This document shows, one piece after another, positions 32,305-40,965 of a stretch of 64,000 nt of DNA. Below the pieces are notes generated by a model. The model saw only the letters and a list, made by a program, of their open reading frames with translations, made no database searches and had not been told where the DNA came from. The stretch is taken from positions 434,001 to 498,000 of the forward strand of contig NZ_CP018192.1 of NCBI RefSeq assembly GCF_001889525.1. The letters are read 5' to 3'. The position numbers and the translations under genes were made by a program. How positions within the stretch are numbered: position 1 is the stretch's first letter; every line of letters starts with the position of its first letter. The stretch comes from Granulibacter bethesdensis (lineage in GTDB: Bacteria > Pseudomonadota > Alphaproteobacteria > Acetobacterales > Acetobacteraceae).

Positions 32305-33741
32305 TTAGAATGGATGTCCCTTGATCATGTTATCAACCAGATTGGCAATGCTCACGGTTAATTTCATCCCGATTACGAAAGCATCCGGGATGGATTTCGG
32401 ACGGGTTGGATAGCGAAGCTGATCCGGGTTTACAATATATTGCAGGTTCGGAGTGATTCTTACCGTTTCCAGCGCCTGAAATGTATAGTTCAATTCCATC
32501 ATGATCTGGTTGCGGTTGGTTTCGGGCGACAGTCCGGCCAGTGTTCTGGCTTCGCTGACGCCTTGAAGGGCTGCACCGCTCAGAGATTGATTGTTGATCA
32601 TGAAACCCATCGTATCGTAAGGACGCTTCTTGAAAGGCGCCGTCATCACCATGCCTGCTTCCAGAAAGTAATCCTCGCCCAGCCGGCCGGATATGCCGGT
32701 CATCGCCACCCCGAACACGGTCAGTCCGCGTTGCGAATGACCAGGGCGCCATACCATCTGATCAAACCGAATATAGGCGCCTGAACGGCCATACAGCGAT
32801 TGGGCTGGAAGGCCGCTTACCTGCACATAGCCCCCTTGTATGTCCCGTGACGGATCATCGTAATGGGTGGCATCATACCATCCGCCAATCTGATAATGAC
32901 GTGGCAGACGGTCATTTTCAAACGTCGTGGCATATCCGAGCTCGAACGGCACAATCACGCCATTGGCACGGTTGGTGGACCAGTTGAGACCGTGGTCGTT
33001 ATTACCCTGAAAACTGCGGTTCACTTCATAAGCACCGGCATGCAGATAGATGCGTGGCGTCATCCAGACTTTGACGCGGCCCATCCAGCTGGATGCAGGC
33101 CACCATGTCAGGCTGCTGGTGCGGAATACGAAAGTAGGACTGCCGCAGACGGAATTTGACTGAAACTGGCAATAAAGCGGTGATGAGAGAAATTCGGGGT
33201 TGGCAATGCCACGGCCTGCTTCAAGAATGAGCCTGTCATTGAAGGCTTTTTTTTCGATGGTAAGCTGTGTGAGTCGTGTCGTCTGGCCTCCGCCCCAGAT
33301 TTCCTGAACCGACGTGCTGTTGCCAATGGCATCGCGGGACAGGCTACGCCCCTGACGGTTGGTGATAGCGAGATGCACGCTGACGCCGTTTAACCGAGCC
33401 AATTTGTTCATGTCAAAATCGGCACCGACCAGAATCTGCCCGGCATAAGCTGCTTCCTGTTTGATGCCACCCACCGGATTAGAGGCCATTTCCGCCGTAT
33501 AGGCGGCGATGAAATTGACCCCATTCGCCAGTGAGACATGATCAGGAAGATTGGGAGGTGTTGCGTCGATACCCAGTCTGCTTACATCCATGACGATATC
33601 GTCGGCTGAATTTTCCTGTACCCGCCATGGATCATGGCTGGGCGTTGCAGGCTTTGCCGGAGGAGAAGCAGTACTTGGTACAGGAGCCAATAGGGCTGCT
33701 ATTAAAAAGGAAAAAGTAAAATAAAAACGGGACATGGTCAT
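32305..33741 (-). CDS. oprB: OprB family carbohydrate-selective outer-membrane porin
   Basis: A 478-residue protein with a signal peptide (FTFSFLIAALLAPVPSTAS, cleavage near residue 26) and a 16-strand barrel pattern ending in a terminal Phe. OprB-type stretches include QILVGADFDMNKLARLNG, YQIGGWYDAT, RGLTVFGVAMTG, NQIMMELNYTFQ and PNLQYIVNPD. It should pass monosaccharides such as glucose or fructose through the outer membrane. It lies 35 bases downstream of fruA on the same strand, so it is probably the last gene of the fru operon. Start may be the first or third codon (both Met). Confidence 0.9.
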   Translation of the reverse strand: MTMSRFYFTFSFLIAALLAPVPSTASPPAKPATPSHDPWRVQENSADDIVMDVSRLGIDATPPNLPDHVSLANGVNFIAAYTAEMASNPVGGIKQEAAYAGQILVGADFDMNKLARLNGVSVHLAITNRQGRSLSRDAIGNSTSVQEIWGGGQTTRLTQLTIEKKAFNDRLILEAGRGIANPEFLSSPLYCQFQSNSVCGSPTFVFRTSSLTWWPASSWMGRVKVWMTPRIYLHAGAYEVNRSFQGNNDHGLNWSTNRANGVIVPFELGYATTFENDRLPRHYQIGGWYDATHYDDPSRDIQGGYVQVSGLPAQSLYGRSGAYIRFDQMVWRPGHSQRGLTVFGVAMTGISGRLGEDYFLEAGMVMTAPFKKRPYDTMGFMINNQSLSGAALQGVSEARTLAGLSPETNRNQIMMELNYTFQALETVRITPNLQYIVNPDQLRYPTRPKSIPDAFVIGMKLTVSIANLVDNMIKGHPF

Positions 33742-33776
33742 TCTGTTTTGCTAGTGGAATGATTTTGTGAGCCTAA

Positions 33777-35522
33777 TCATGTCGTTCGCTTTTTTTTAAA
33801 CAGTCTGGCAAGGAAGGAAGTGACGATTGTCCCCGCTGCAAGCGCGACCAGATACCAGAATGGCTGACTGATGGCGTTCGGGATCGGCAATACGAACACG
33901 CCCCCATGGGGTACGCGCATCTGTACATTGCAGGCCATGGAGATGGCTCCGGCGATGGCGGCACCCCCTGCTGTGGCCGGAATGACGCGTAAAGGGTCAG
34001 CGGCGGCAAAGGGAATGACGCCTTCCGTGATAAAGGCCAGTCCCAGAATGGTAGCGGCTTTGCCAGCCTCTTTTTCCTGTGCTGTAAAACGGTCCGGATA
34101 AAGGCGCGTGGCCAGCGCCATGCCGAGCGGCGGCGTCATTCCTGCAATCACCACTGCCGCCATGGGCGTATAGATCCCGCTTGCGACTAATCCGACGGCG
34201 AAAGTATAGGCGGCCTTGTTGATCGGGCCGCCCATGTCGATTGCCATCATGCCGCCCAGCAGAAGACCGAGAAGAATGGCACTGCTGCCCTGAAGAGTTT
34301 GCAACCAGTGCGTCAGAGCAGAGAGCAGGTGGGCTGCCGGATCGCCAACGCCGTACATCATGGCGAGGCCCGTTACCAGACTACCGAGCACGGGCAGGAT
34401 CAGAACCGGTTTCAGACCATCCAGATTACGACCAAGCTTGATCCAGCGATTGAAAAAAGCCGTGCTGTATCCAGCGATAAACCCTGCGAGAATACCGCCG
34501 AGAAATCCGGCGCCCATTGAGGACGCGATCATGCCGCCGGTCAATCCAGGAGCAATACCGGGACGATCAGCAACAGAATAGGCGATATATCCTGCCAGAA
34601 CCGGCACGATCAGTGGAAAAGCCGATTTCGCACCGATGAGAAACAGGGCATGTGCCAGTGTGCCTGCCTGCGATGCATCGGTGACATTGACGCCGCCCAG
34701 TGCGAAGGCCATGGCGATCAGAATGCCGCCTGCCACCACGACGGGCAGCATGAAAGAAACACCGGTCATCAGATGTTTATAGGGGCCTGTGCGGGGCGGC
34801 GTGGCGTTATCTTTCGACCGGTCGGAGGTGGAGGGAGCAGCCTGCTCTCTGTTGTCCTGCCCCCATATGCCGGCCTGATCAAAAGCTTCTGTAATCAGGG
34901 CGGCTCCATCCCTGATGGCCGCTTTGGTGCCGGTTTTAAAAAGTCGCTTTCCGGTGAAGCGGGATAGATCAACCTGTGTATCGGCTGCAATAATCACCAG
35001 ATCGGCAGAGGCAATTTCTTCAACACTTAGCGCATCCCGTGCCCCGACTGATCCCTGCGTTTCCACCCGGATCATGCAGCCATGCGCGGCAGCACCCTGT
35101 TGCAGTCCCTCGGCGGCCATGAAAGTATGGGCGATGCCAGTGGGGCAGGAGGTGATGGCAACGATCTTGCCTCCCTTTACAGGTTTTCCATCCCGTGATG
35201 CAGAGGGTGAATTTTGTACGTCTCCAATATTATCCAGAACAAGATCTGCATCAGCCAGAATAGTATCTAATGTAGTCTTATGTTTTGGAAAAGCTGAGAG
35301 CTTGTCTGCTATATCCAGATGTGTGCTATCGCTTTCAGCTTCACCAACCAGCAACAGGGTGGAGATCATGCGTGTGTCTGGCTCAGGTGATGCTGAGCCA
35401 ACGACACGCAGATCGATTTCAATGCTACGGTTACGGTTGGATGCAGCTTTGCGCAGTGCTTCGGCAGCCAGTAATGCATGTGTGCGGCGTGCCTGTCCAT
35501 CGATGATGGCGAGAATGGTCAT
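33777..35522 (-). CDS. fruA: PTS fructose transporter subunit EIIB'BC
   Basis: A 581-residue fusion. Residues 1-100 are a degenerate EIIB' domain; residues 130-230 are EIIB-Fru with the phosphorylatable Cys in VAITSCPTGIAHTFMAAEGLQ; residues 260-575 are the EIIC membrane channel (MTGVSFMLPVVVAGGILIAMAFALGG, DMGGPINKAAYTFA, PFAAADPLRVIPATAGGAAIAGA). It takes up fructose as fructose-1-phosphate. The start MTILAIIDGQ is chosen because its ATG overlaps the fruK stop (ATGA). The EIIA function is supplied by FruB. Confidence 0.95.
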   Translation of the reverse strand: MTILAIIDGQARRTHALLAAEALRKAASNRNRSIEIDLRVVGSASPEPDTRMISTLLLVGEAESDSTHLDIADKLSAFPKHKTTLDTILADADLVLDNIGDVQNSPSASRDGKPVKGGKIVAITSCPTGIAHTFMAAEGLQQGAAAHGCMIRVETQGSVGARDALSVEEIASADLVIIAADTQVDLSRFTGKRLFKTGTKAAIRDGAALITEAFDQAGIWGQDNREQAAPSTSDRSKDNATPPRTGPYKHLMTGVSFMLPVVVAGGILIAMAFALGGVNVTDASQAGTLAHALFLIGAKSAFPLIVPVLAGYIAYSVADRPGIAPGLTGGMIASSMGAGFLGGILAGFIAGYSTAFFNRWIKLGRNLDGLKPVLILPVLGSLVTGLAMMYGVGDPAAHLLSALTHWLQTLQGSSAILLGLLLGGMMAIDMGGPINKAAYTFAVGLVASGIYTPMAAVVIAGMTPPLGMALATRLYPDRFTAQEKEAGKAATILGLAFITEGVIPFAAADPLRVIPATAGGAAIAGAISMACNVQMRVPHGGVFVLPIPNAISQPFWYLVALAAGTIVTSFLARLFKKKRTT

Positions 35523-36538
35523 GACGGCAACACTCCCGCGGTATGGTCGGTATTTCGAAAATGGCACGCATTATCTTGCAGCTTCTGAACGATCAGGCGG
35601 CTTTCAAGCGTTAGCACCAGATCAGGTCCCGGCAGGGATGCGCCCGGTAACGTCAATTTGGCGGAGGCAAGGGCCACGGCGCGGCGTGCCAGCTGTTCCA
35701 GTGGCAGATCGTCATGCAGCGCCGTGACAATCCCGGCAACCAGCGCATCACCCGCGCCAACAGTGTTCAGCACCTGCATGGGGGGATGCTGCACATGGAC
35801 AGCCTGATCGTCAGTGACAAACAGGGCACCCTCTGCTCCTAATGAAATAGCGGCGAGGGTTACGCCACGCGCTGTCAGCTCACGCCCTGCACGCAGGAGA
35901 TCGGTCACATGGCCCAGCGGGGTACCCGCCCATTCTTCCAACTCATGTCGGTTGGGTTTCAAACAAAAGGGCAATGTCTCCGCTTCGTTCAGCACAGCTC
36001 CCAGCGCGGCTCCGCTGGTATCCAGTACTGTGCGGAGACCTTGACGGTGCAGCATGTCCAGCAGCGTGACATAGATATCGTGCGGCATTGCGCTGGGGAC
36101 ACTGCCGGCCAGTACGGCAATATCTCCGGCCTGTGACACTGAAGAGATATGCGCGATGATCGCCGCACCTTCATCATTGCAGGGCAGGCCCGGCGTGTTG
36201 ATGTCGGTGGTCTCTTCGGCTGTATGATCGATCAGTTTCAGGTTGCGGCGTGTATGACCGGGTACGCGGAGGAACAGATCCTCGATCCCGCGCTCGGCAA
36301 AAAACGTCGAGAACAGTGCATCATTGGCCTCCCCCAGAATGCCGCAGGCTCTGACGGGCGGCGCATTTTCATCTCCGGCCGCGAACCAGTCCGCAAGGCA
36401 GCCTGCGACATTGACCCCTTTCCCACCGGGATAGGAGGCCGCAGCCAAGGCCCGGTTGACCTGTCCGGGATGCAGGGCCGTCAACTCCACTGTTTCGTCG
36501 ATGGCGGGGTTGAGGGTGATGGTTAGAATCGCGCTCAT
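35519..36538 (-). CDS. fruK: 1-phosphofructokinase
   Basis: A 339-residue PfkB-family kinase: ILTITLNPAIDETVEL at the start, SYPGGKGVNVAGCLADWF near residue 40 and the catalytic NTVGAGDALVAGIVTAL near residue 255. It converts fructose-1-phosphate to fructose-1,6-bisphosphate with ATP. The C-terminus has about 25 extra residues beyond the typical 312. It overlaps fruB and fruA by 4 bases at each end. Confidence 0.95.
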   Translation of the reverse strand: MSAILTITLNPAIDETVELTALHPGQVNRALAAASYPGGKGVNVAGCLADWFAAGDENAPPVRACGILGEANDALFSTFFAERGIEDLFLRVPGHTRRNLKLIDHTAEETTDINTPGLPCNDEGAAIIAHISSVSQAGDIAVLAGSVPSAMPHDIYVTLLDMLHRQGLRTVLDTSGAALGAVLNEAETLPFCLKPNRHELEEWAGTPLGHVTDLLRAGRELTARGVTLAAISLGAEGALFVTDDQAVHVQHPPMQVLNTVGAGDALVAGIVTALHDDLPLEQLARRAVALASAKLTLPGASLPGPDLVLTLESRLIVQKLQDNACHFRNTDHTAGVLPS

Positions 36539-39117
36539 ATGGCTTCTCCAAAGCCGGTATCAGCATGAAAGGTAGTTTCCAGCGCTCTCACTTCAGCCGG
36601 AGAGGAAGCTGCCAGAGCGCGCTCGGCCAATGCCTTCAAATCGTCCATGCGGTACTGGCGCAGGCAGGCTTTGACACCGGGAATGTCGCGGGGCGTCATT
36701 GACAGCTCGGTAACACCCAACCCGGCCAACAGCGCCGCACCGAACGGATCACCGGCCAGACCACCGCAGACCCCGACCCAGCGGCGCAGAGGGGCGGCGG
36801 CTTCGGCCGTGCGGCGGATCAGCGCGAGCACGGCAGGGTGTAATCCGTCCACCTCCGCGGCCAGCCCGGAATTCTGCCGGTCCATGGCCAGTGCGTATTG
36901 TGTCAGATCATTGGTGCCAATGGAAAAGAAATCGACATGGGGAGCGATTCGGTCGGCCAGCAAAGCCGCTGCCGGGACTTCCACCATGATGCCTAATGGC
37001 ACTTCCGGAGCTTGCAACGCGGTGCGGACCCGGTCGCAGACGGCACGGAGTCCGGCAATTTCCGCCAGTGACGTGATCATTGGGAACATGATTGACAGTG
37101 GTGCTTCTGCGGCGGGTTCCGTCTCTGCCTGCCAGCGCCTGACATGACCGGCGGCACGGTACAGCGCACGCAGCTGAGGCTCCAGCAGATCAGGGCGACG
37201 CAGCAGAAGTCTGGCACCACGCACGCCGAGGAAAGGATTTTCCTCGTGCGGAAGGTTCAGATGCGGCACCTGTTTGTCACCGCCAATATCCAGAGCGCGC
37301 ACAACCAGCGGCCTGCCATCCAGTGCTTCCAGCATCGCACGGTAGGTTTCAAACTGCTCTTCCTCATCCGGGGCGTGGTCACGCTCCAGAAACAGGAATT
37401 CGGTCCGCATCAGGCCGACACCTTCCCCGCCCTGTTCCAGCGCGAAAGCCACCTGATCGGGGCGATTGACGTTGGCGGCCACGGTCAGGTGATAACCATC
37501 CGTGGTACGGGCCGGTCGGCTCCGCTGCGCAGCTTCTTCATTGCGCAGCTCGGTCTGGCGCAATGACCAGTCCTGTGCCGAGGCAATGGCTGTCTCATCC
37601 GGGTGCAGATGCACCACACCGGCACGGCCATCAAGAATGACCATGTTGCCCGACGTCAGTTCCATCACATCCGGTCCCGCTGCCGCAATGGCGGGAAGGC
37701 CCAGCGTCCGGGCAAGGATGGCAGTGTGGGAAGTCGGGCCGCCCAGCGCCGTGATCAGCCCCAGCACGCGCTCCGGGTCCAGCCCCGCCGTATCGGAAGG
37801 GGCGAGATCATCAGCCACCAGAATACAGGGATAATCCGGCAGGGTCATCAGCGATCCCCCGGCCTGGGACGGATCAAGCTGGGCCAGAACCCGCCTGCCG
37901 ACATCCCGCAGATCGGCCGCGCGCGCGGCCAGAACCGGGTTGCCGAGTGCAGCCATACCCTCGGCTGTCTGTTCGACGGCATGATGCCAGGCCCAGGCCG
38001 CGCCATGTCCATCCACCATCAACTGACAGACGCGGGTGATCAGATCGGTATCATCCAGCAAACCTGCCTGCGCCTGAAAAATCGCGGCATCCGCGACCCC
38101 CAGGCGGCGGCCTGCGTCATCGGACAGGGCATGAAGCTGCGCGCGTGTGACGCGCAATGCCTCATTCAGCCGATCCGCCCCCTCCCGCAGATCCTGCGGA
38201 TGATCAGTCACGGATATGCTCTGCCCTTTCAGGACATAGACCGGCCCGATAGCCAGTCCCGGGGCGGCGGAAACACCATCAATCCGCATCAGCGCATGGG
38301 GCGGCGTCCAGCCTGCGACGGGCCGGGCAGCCCGCATGGCTTTTTCAGCGGCGGCGCGTTCTGCGGCAGTCAGGCTGTCCATGGTGGATTTCAGAGCCTG
38401 CAACGCCTGTTCTGCATCGTCCCCATCGGCGGAGATGGTAATGCGGTCGCCCTGTTTCAGCCCAAGCTGCAGCAGGCCAATCAACTGGCGCGGATCGGCA
38501 ATTTCAGCATCATGCCTGATCTGAAGCCGAGCCCGGAAGCGTTTTGCGGTTTCAGCCCACGCTGATGCGGGTCTTGCATGCAGGCCGCTTGGATAGGGGA
38601 CGCTCCATTCAAAGTGATGGCGGAGATCGGTTATCACCGTATCAGAGGACATGCTGACGGCGGCAGGATGTGCATCCTCGCTCAGGGCAGCTTGCAACAG
38701 TGTGGCATCGCCAGTCTGGAACAGTGTTTTCAGGCGCTCCTCATCCTGCAACAGCCGGGTCAGACGACGGAGAATGGCGATATGTGCGTCAGATCGGGCG
38801 GCGATCCCGACCACCAGATGAGCGATCTGTCCCGGATTCCACAGGACGCCTTGCGGCACCTGCAGCACCGCGATGCCATCGGTGCGCACCATGGCGCGAT
38901 CATCCACCATGCCGTGAGGAATGACGACGCCATGGCCGAGCCATGTATTGGCGACATTTTCCCGCTTCAGCATGCTTTCGGTGTAGGCGGGATCAACATG
39001 ACCGGCAGCAGCCAGAAGCTGGGCGACTTCCTCAATCGCCTGTTGCTTGTCTGCCGGAGCCGCTCCCACGCGCACCATGGCACGCGGCGCGGTCTGTGCG
39101 CTCGCGATTGCATTCAT
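36535..39117 (-). CDS. fruB: Multiphosphoryl transfer protein FruB: EIIA(Fru)-HPr-EI fusion
   Basis: About 860 residues from MNAIASAQTAPRAM. Residues 10-155 are EIIA-Fru with the phospho-His in VVIPHGMVDD; residues 165-255 are an FPr/HPr domain with PSGLHARPASAWAETAKRF; residues 280-855 are EI with the active His in GGPTSHTAILARTLGLPAI, then GVGLMRTEFLFLERD, FSIGTNDLTQYALAMDR and VCGGLAGDP. It relays PEP phosphate to FruA. The frame is open to 39369, but that extension crosses the operator region, and GGGGAG lies 11 bases before 39117. A Met at 39141 is another option. Confidence 0.93.
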   Translation of the reverse strand: MNAIASAQTAPRAMVRVGAAPADKQQAIEEVAQLLAAAGHVDPAYTESMLKRENVANTWLGHGVVIPHGMVDDRAMVRTDGIAVLQVPQGVLWNPGQIAHLVVGIAARSDAHIAILRRLTRLLQDEERLKTLFQTGDATLLQAALSEDAHPAAVSMSSDTVITDLRHHFEWSVPYPSGLHARPASAWAETAKRFRARLQIRHDAEIADPRQLIGLLQLGLKQGDRITISADGDDAEQALQALKSTMDSLTAAERAAAEKAMRAARPVAGWTPPHALMRIDGVSAAPGLAIGPVYVLKGQSISVTDHPQDLREGADRLNEALRVTRAQLHALSDDAGRRLGVADAAIFQAQAGLLDDTDLITRVCQLMVDGHGAAWAWHHAVEQTAEGMAALGNPVLAARAADLRDVGRRVLAQLDPSQAGGSLMTLPDYPCILVADDLAPSDTAGLDPERVLGLITALGGPTSHTAILARTLGLPAIAAAGPDVMELTSGNMVILDGRAGVVHLHPDETAIASAQDWSLRQTELRNEEAAQRSRPARTTDGYHLTVAANVNRPDQVAFALEQGGEGVGLMRTEFLFLERDHAPDEEEQFETYRAMLEALDGRPLVVRALDIGGDKQVPHLNLPHEENPFLGVRGARLLLRRPDLLEPQLRALYRAAGHVRRWQAETEPAAEAPLSIMFPMITSLAEIAGLRAVCDRVRTALQAPEVPLGIMVEVPAAALLADRIAPHVDFFSIGTNDLTQYALAMDRQNSGLAAEVDGLHPAVLALIRRTAEAAAPLRRWVGVCGGLAGDPFGAALLAGLGVTELSMTPRDIPGVKACLRQYRMDDLKALAERALAASSPAEVRALETTFHADTGFGEAI

Positions 39118-39177
39118 CTCGCGGCGTTCTCCCCAATCCATTTTGAACTGCCGGTCTCTATGCCGGATGTAAAGACT

Positions 39178-39206
39178 ATATGAAAACGTTTTCAGAGCTG
39201 CGTCAA
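39178..39206 (-). promoter_or_regulatory. Candidate fru operon promoter with embedded operator
   Basis: Read on the minus strand, TTGACG (39206-39201) and CATATA (39183-39178) are separated by 17 bases. The palindrome at 39181-39194 fills most of the spacer and touches the -10 hexamer, so a bound repressor would block RNA polymerase. The promoter lies about 60 bases upstream of the fruB start. Confidence 0.5.
39181..39194. promoter_or_regulatory. Palindromic operator O1 for the LacI-type regulator
   Basis: TGAAAACGTTTTCA is a perfect 14-base palindrome with the central CG typical of LacI-family operators (FruR/Cra sites have a related core). It lies 64 bases upstream of fruB. Confidence 0.75.
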
Positions 39207-39309
39207 AGAATTTATTTCGTAAAATTGATTTATTCCGCATTCTATCTTTGCTGCACCTGCGAAAAACTTGCTGAAAGTTGCTTATGCAGATAGCTTCCAA
39301 AGAGGATAA

Positions 39310-39323
39310 GGAAAACGTTTTCC
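39310..39323. promoter_or_regulatory. Palindromic operator O2 for the LacI-type regulator
   Basis: GGAAAACGTTTTCC is a perfect palindrome sharing the 12-base core GAAAACGTTTTC with O1. It lies 37 bases before the regulator's start codon, suiting autoregulation. Its centre is 129 bases from that of O1. Confidence 0.75.
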
Positions 39324-39360
39324 AGATGATTTTGTCGCTGGTAGAACGACGGAGAAAGTC

Positions 39361-40386
39361 TTGAACCATTTAGCGGATGGAACTTCCTCCAGGATGCGAG
39401 CTGTCGGCATCAAGGACGTGGCAGAGGCGGCGGGTGTTTCACCTGCAACGGTCTCCCGCGTGTTGGCTGGTGGCAAGGTCAGTGCAGCCCTGAAGGCGCA
39501 GGTGGAGGACGCTATTGCCCGCTCCGGCTATCGCCCCAATTTGTCGGCCCGCCGCCTGCGCTCCCGCAATACCCAGACGATTGGTCTGATTGTTGCGGAT
39601 ATCCGGAATCCATTTTTCACCGCTGTCAGCCGTTCTGTCGAGCAGATTGCCTTTGCGTCTGGCATGCGGGTGATCCTGTGCAATACGGATGAAGATCCGG
39701 AACGCGAAGCCATGTACCTGCAATTGATGGAGGAGGAGCGCGCAACCGGCCTGATCCTTGCCCCGACTCTCCCTGCGATAAGCCGTCTGGCGATACACAA
39801 GCCTTCGTTACCGGTGGTTCTGATCGACCGTGAAGGGCCTGCCGGCTGTCTGGACTCCGTTGTGCTGGATAACCGGGAGGCCAGCCGCACCCTGACCCGC
39901 CATCTGCTGCAAAATGGATATCGCCGTATCGGCGGCCTGTTCGGGATGGCCAGTACCACGGCGGTGGAACGTCGGGAGGGCTATGAACAGGCAATGCGTG
40001 AAGCGGGATTGGCTTTTGAATCCCGGCAGTCTCCCGCCACGATCCCGGACAGCGAGCAGACAGCCCATGCCTGGCTGGGCAGTCCTTATCCGCCAGAGGC
40101 ATTGCTGGTCAGTAACAGTCTGACCCTGATGGGGGTTACGCGTGCCGCTCGCTCGCTCGGCCTGTCGATTCCCCAGCAACTGGGGCTGGCTGGATTCGAT
40201 AATGATCACTGGACCGAACTGGTAGGGCCAGGCATGACCGTCATGGCCCAGCCGGTCGAGGAAATCGGGCGCATGGCGATGGAGATGCTGTTCAGCCGCT
40301 TGCGTGAGCCGGATCAACCGGTGCGCAAAATCGTGCTCAGTGGCCGTCAGATTACCCGTGGGTCTTCTGTCCGGACAGCCGCCTAG
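39361..40386 (+). CDS. LacI family transcriptional regulator, probable fru operon regulator
   Basis: A 341-residue LacI-type protein with the N-terminal HTH IKDVAEAAGVSPATVSRVLAGGKVS (residues 16-40), hinge helix LSARRLRSRNTQTIG and a periplasmic-binding-like effector domain (IVADIRNPFFTAVSRSVEQIA; AGFDNDHWTELVGPGMTVMAQP). The start is TTG 39361, preferred because GGAG lies 6 bases before it; ATG 39394 begins 11 codons later without a well-placed site. Its divergent position and the two palindromes argue that it controls fruBKA-oprB. The effector is likely fructose-1-phosphate, by analogy. Confidence 0.9.
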   Translation: MNHLADGTSSRMRAVGIKDVAEAAGVSPATVSRVLAGGKVSAALKAQVEDAIARSGYRPNLSARRLRSRNTQTIGLIVADIRNPFFTAVSRSVEQIAFASGMRVILCNTDEDPEREAMYLQLMEEERATGLILAPTLPAISRLAIHKPSLPVVLIDREGPAGCLDSVVLDNREASRTLTRHLLQNGYRRIGGLFGMASTTAVERREGYEQAMREAGLAFESRQSPATIPDSEQTAHAWLGSPYPPEALLVSNSLTLMGVTRAARSLGLSIPQQLGLAGFDNDHWTELVGPGMTVMAQPVEEIGRMAMEMLFSRLREPDQPVRKIVLSGRQITRGSSVRTAA

Positions 40387-40389
40387 CCT

Positions 40390-40917
40390 TCAAAGCTGGC
40401 GAAACGTGCCGATCGTCCGATCTTTTTCGAACTGCGTACCGCTCAGAACCTGATCATGGAATGCCAGATGCAGCCCCGGTGGCAGCAGGCGCAGCGCCGT
40501 CAGCGCGGCTGACAGGTTCTGCACGGCATCCGAGCCATCAATATGCAGGGGCGCCATGGCCCCCGTAAACACGACAGGGCGCGTCAGGACGCCTTTTCCG
40601 GCCGCGACGCGGGCTTCCAGGTGACGCATCGTCTCGCGCACCGTATCGGTGCCATGAGTGACAAGAATGCCGCCAAAGCGGCTCTCTGCACCAAAAACCG
40701 CGTCTGCGACCGCATCACGATCCGCGTCGGTGAAGTCCAGACTGTCCTTCAGCACCGGCTGCACCATGGTGATCTCTGTCTGTGGCAGGCGCAGTCGCGG
40801 ACCAAGCGCCCCGAGCCAGTCCGGATGTGGGTCCAGTGCCCCGGTTGCTTCGACATAACGCTTGGATATTGTCCCGCCGGTGGACACGATCAGAACGGAA
40901 AGAGGGCCGCTGCGCAT
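40390..40917 (-). CDS. One-domain (short) asparaginase-family protein
   Basis: A 175-residue protein matching only the N-terminal domain of type I/II L-asparaginases. The first threonine motif VSTGGTISK is near residue 11 and the second, VTHGTDTVRET, near residue 86; RPVVFTGAMAP and VLSGTQFEKDRTIGTF follow, retaining a Lys near the position of Lys162 of E. coli AnsB. The chain ends where the C-terminal domain would begin (typical full length 320-350). Start 40917 has GGAG 6 bases upstream. Hydrolysis of asparagine is possible but unproven. It is convergent with the LacI gene with only 3 bases between. Confidence 0.8.
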   Translation of the reverse strand: MRSGPLSVLIVSTGGTISKRYVEATGALDPHPDWLGALGPRLRLPQTEITMVQPVLKDSLDFTDADRDAVADAVFGAESRFGGILVTHGTDTVRETMRHLEARVAAGKGVLTRPVVFTGAMAPLHIDGSDAVQNLSAALTALRLLPPGLHLAFHDQVLSGTQFEKDRTIGTFRQL

Positions 40918-40965
40918 CACAGGCTCCAATGGCAATAAGATGTTGGAATCGATCAAAACGGGTCG

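Noticed and set aside
37603-38565. A 320-codon plus-strand frame opposite fruB
   Set aside because: Antisense to the EI domain of FruB; composition is that of a reversed frame.
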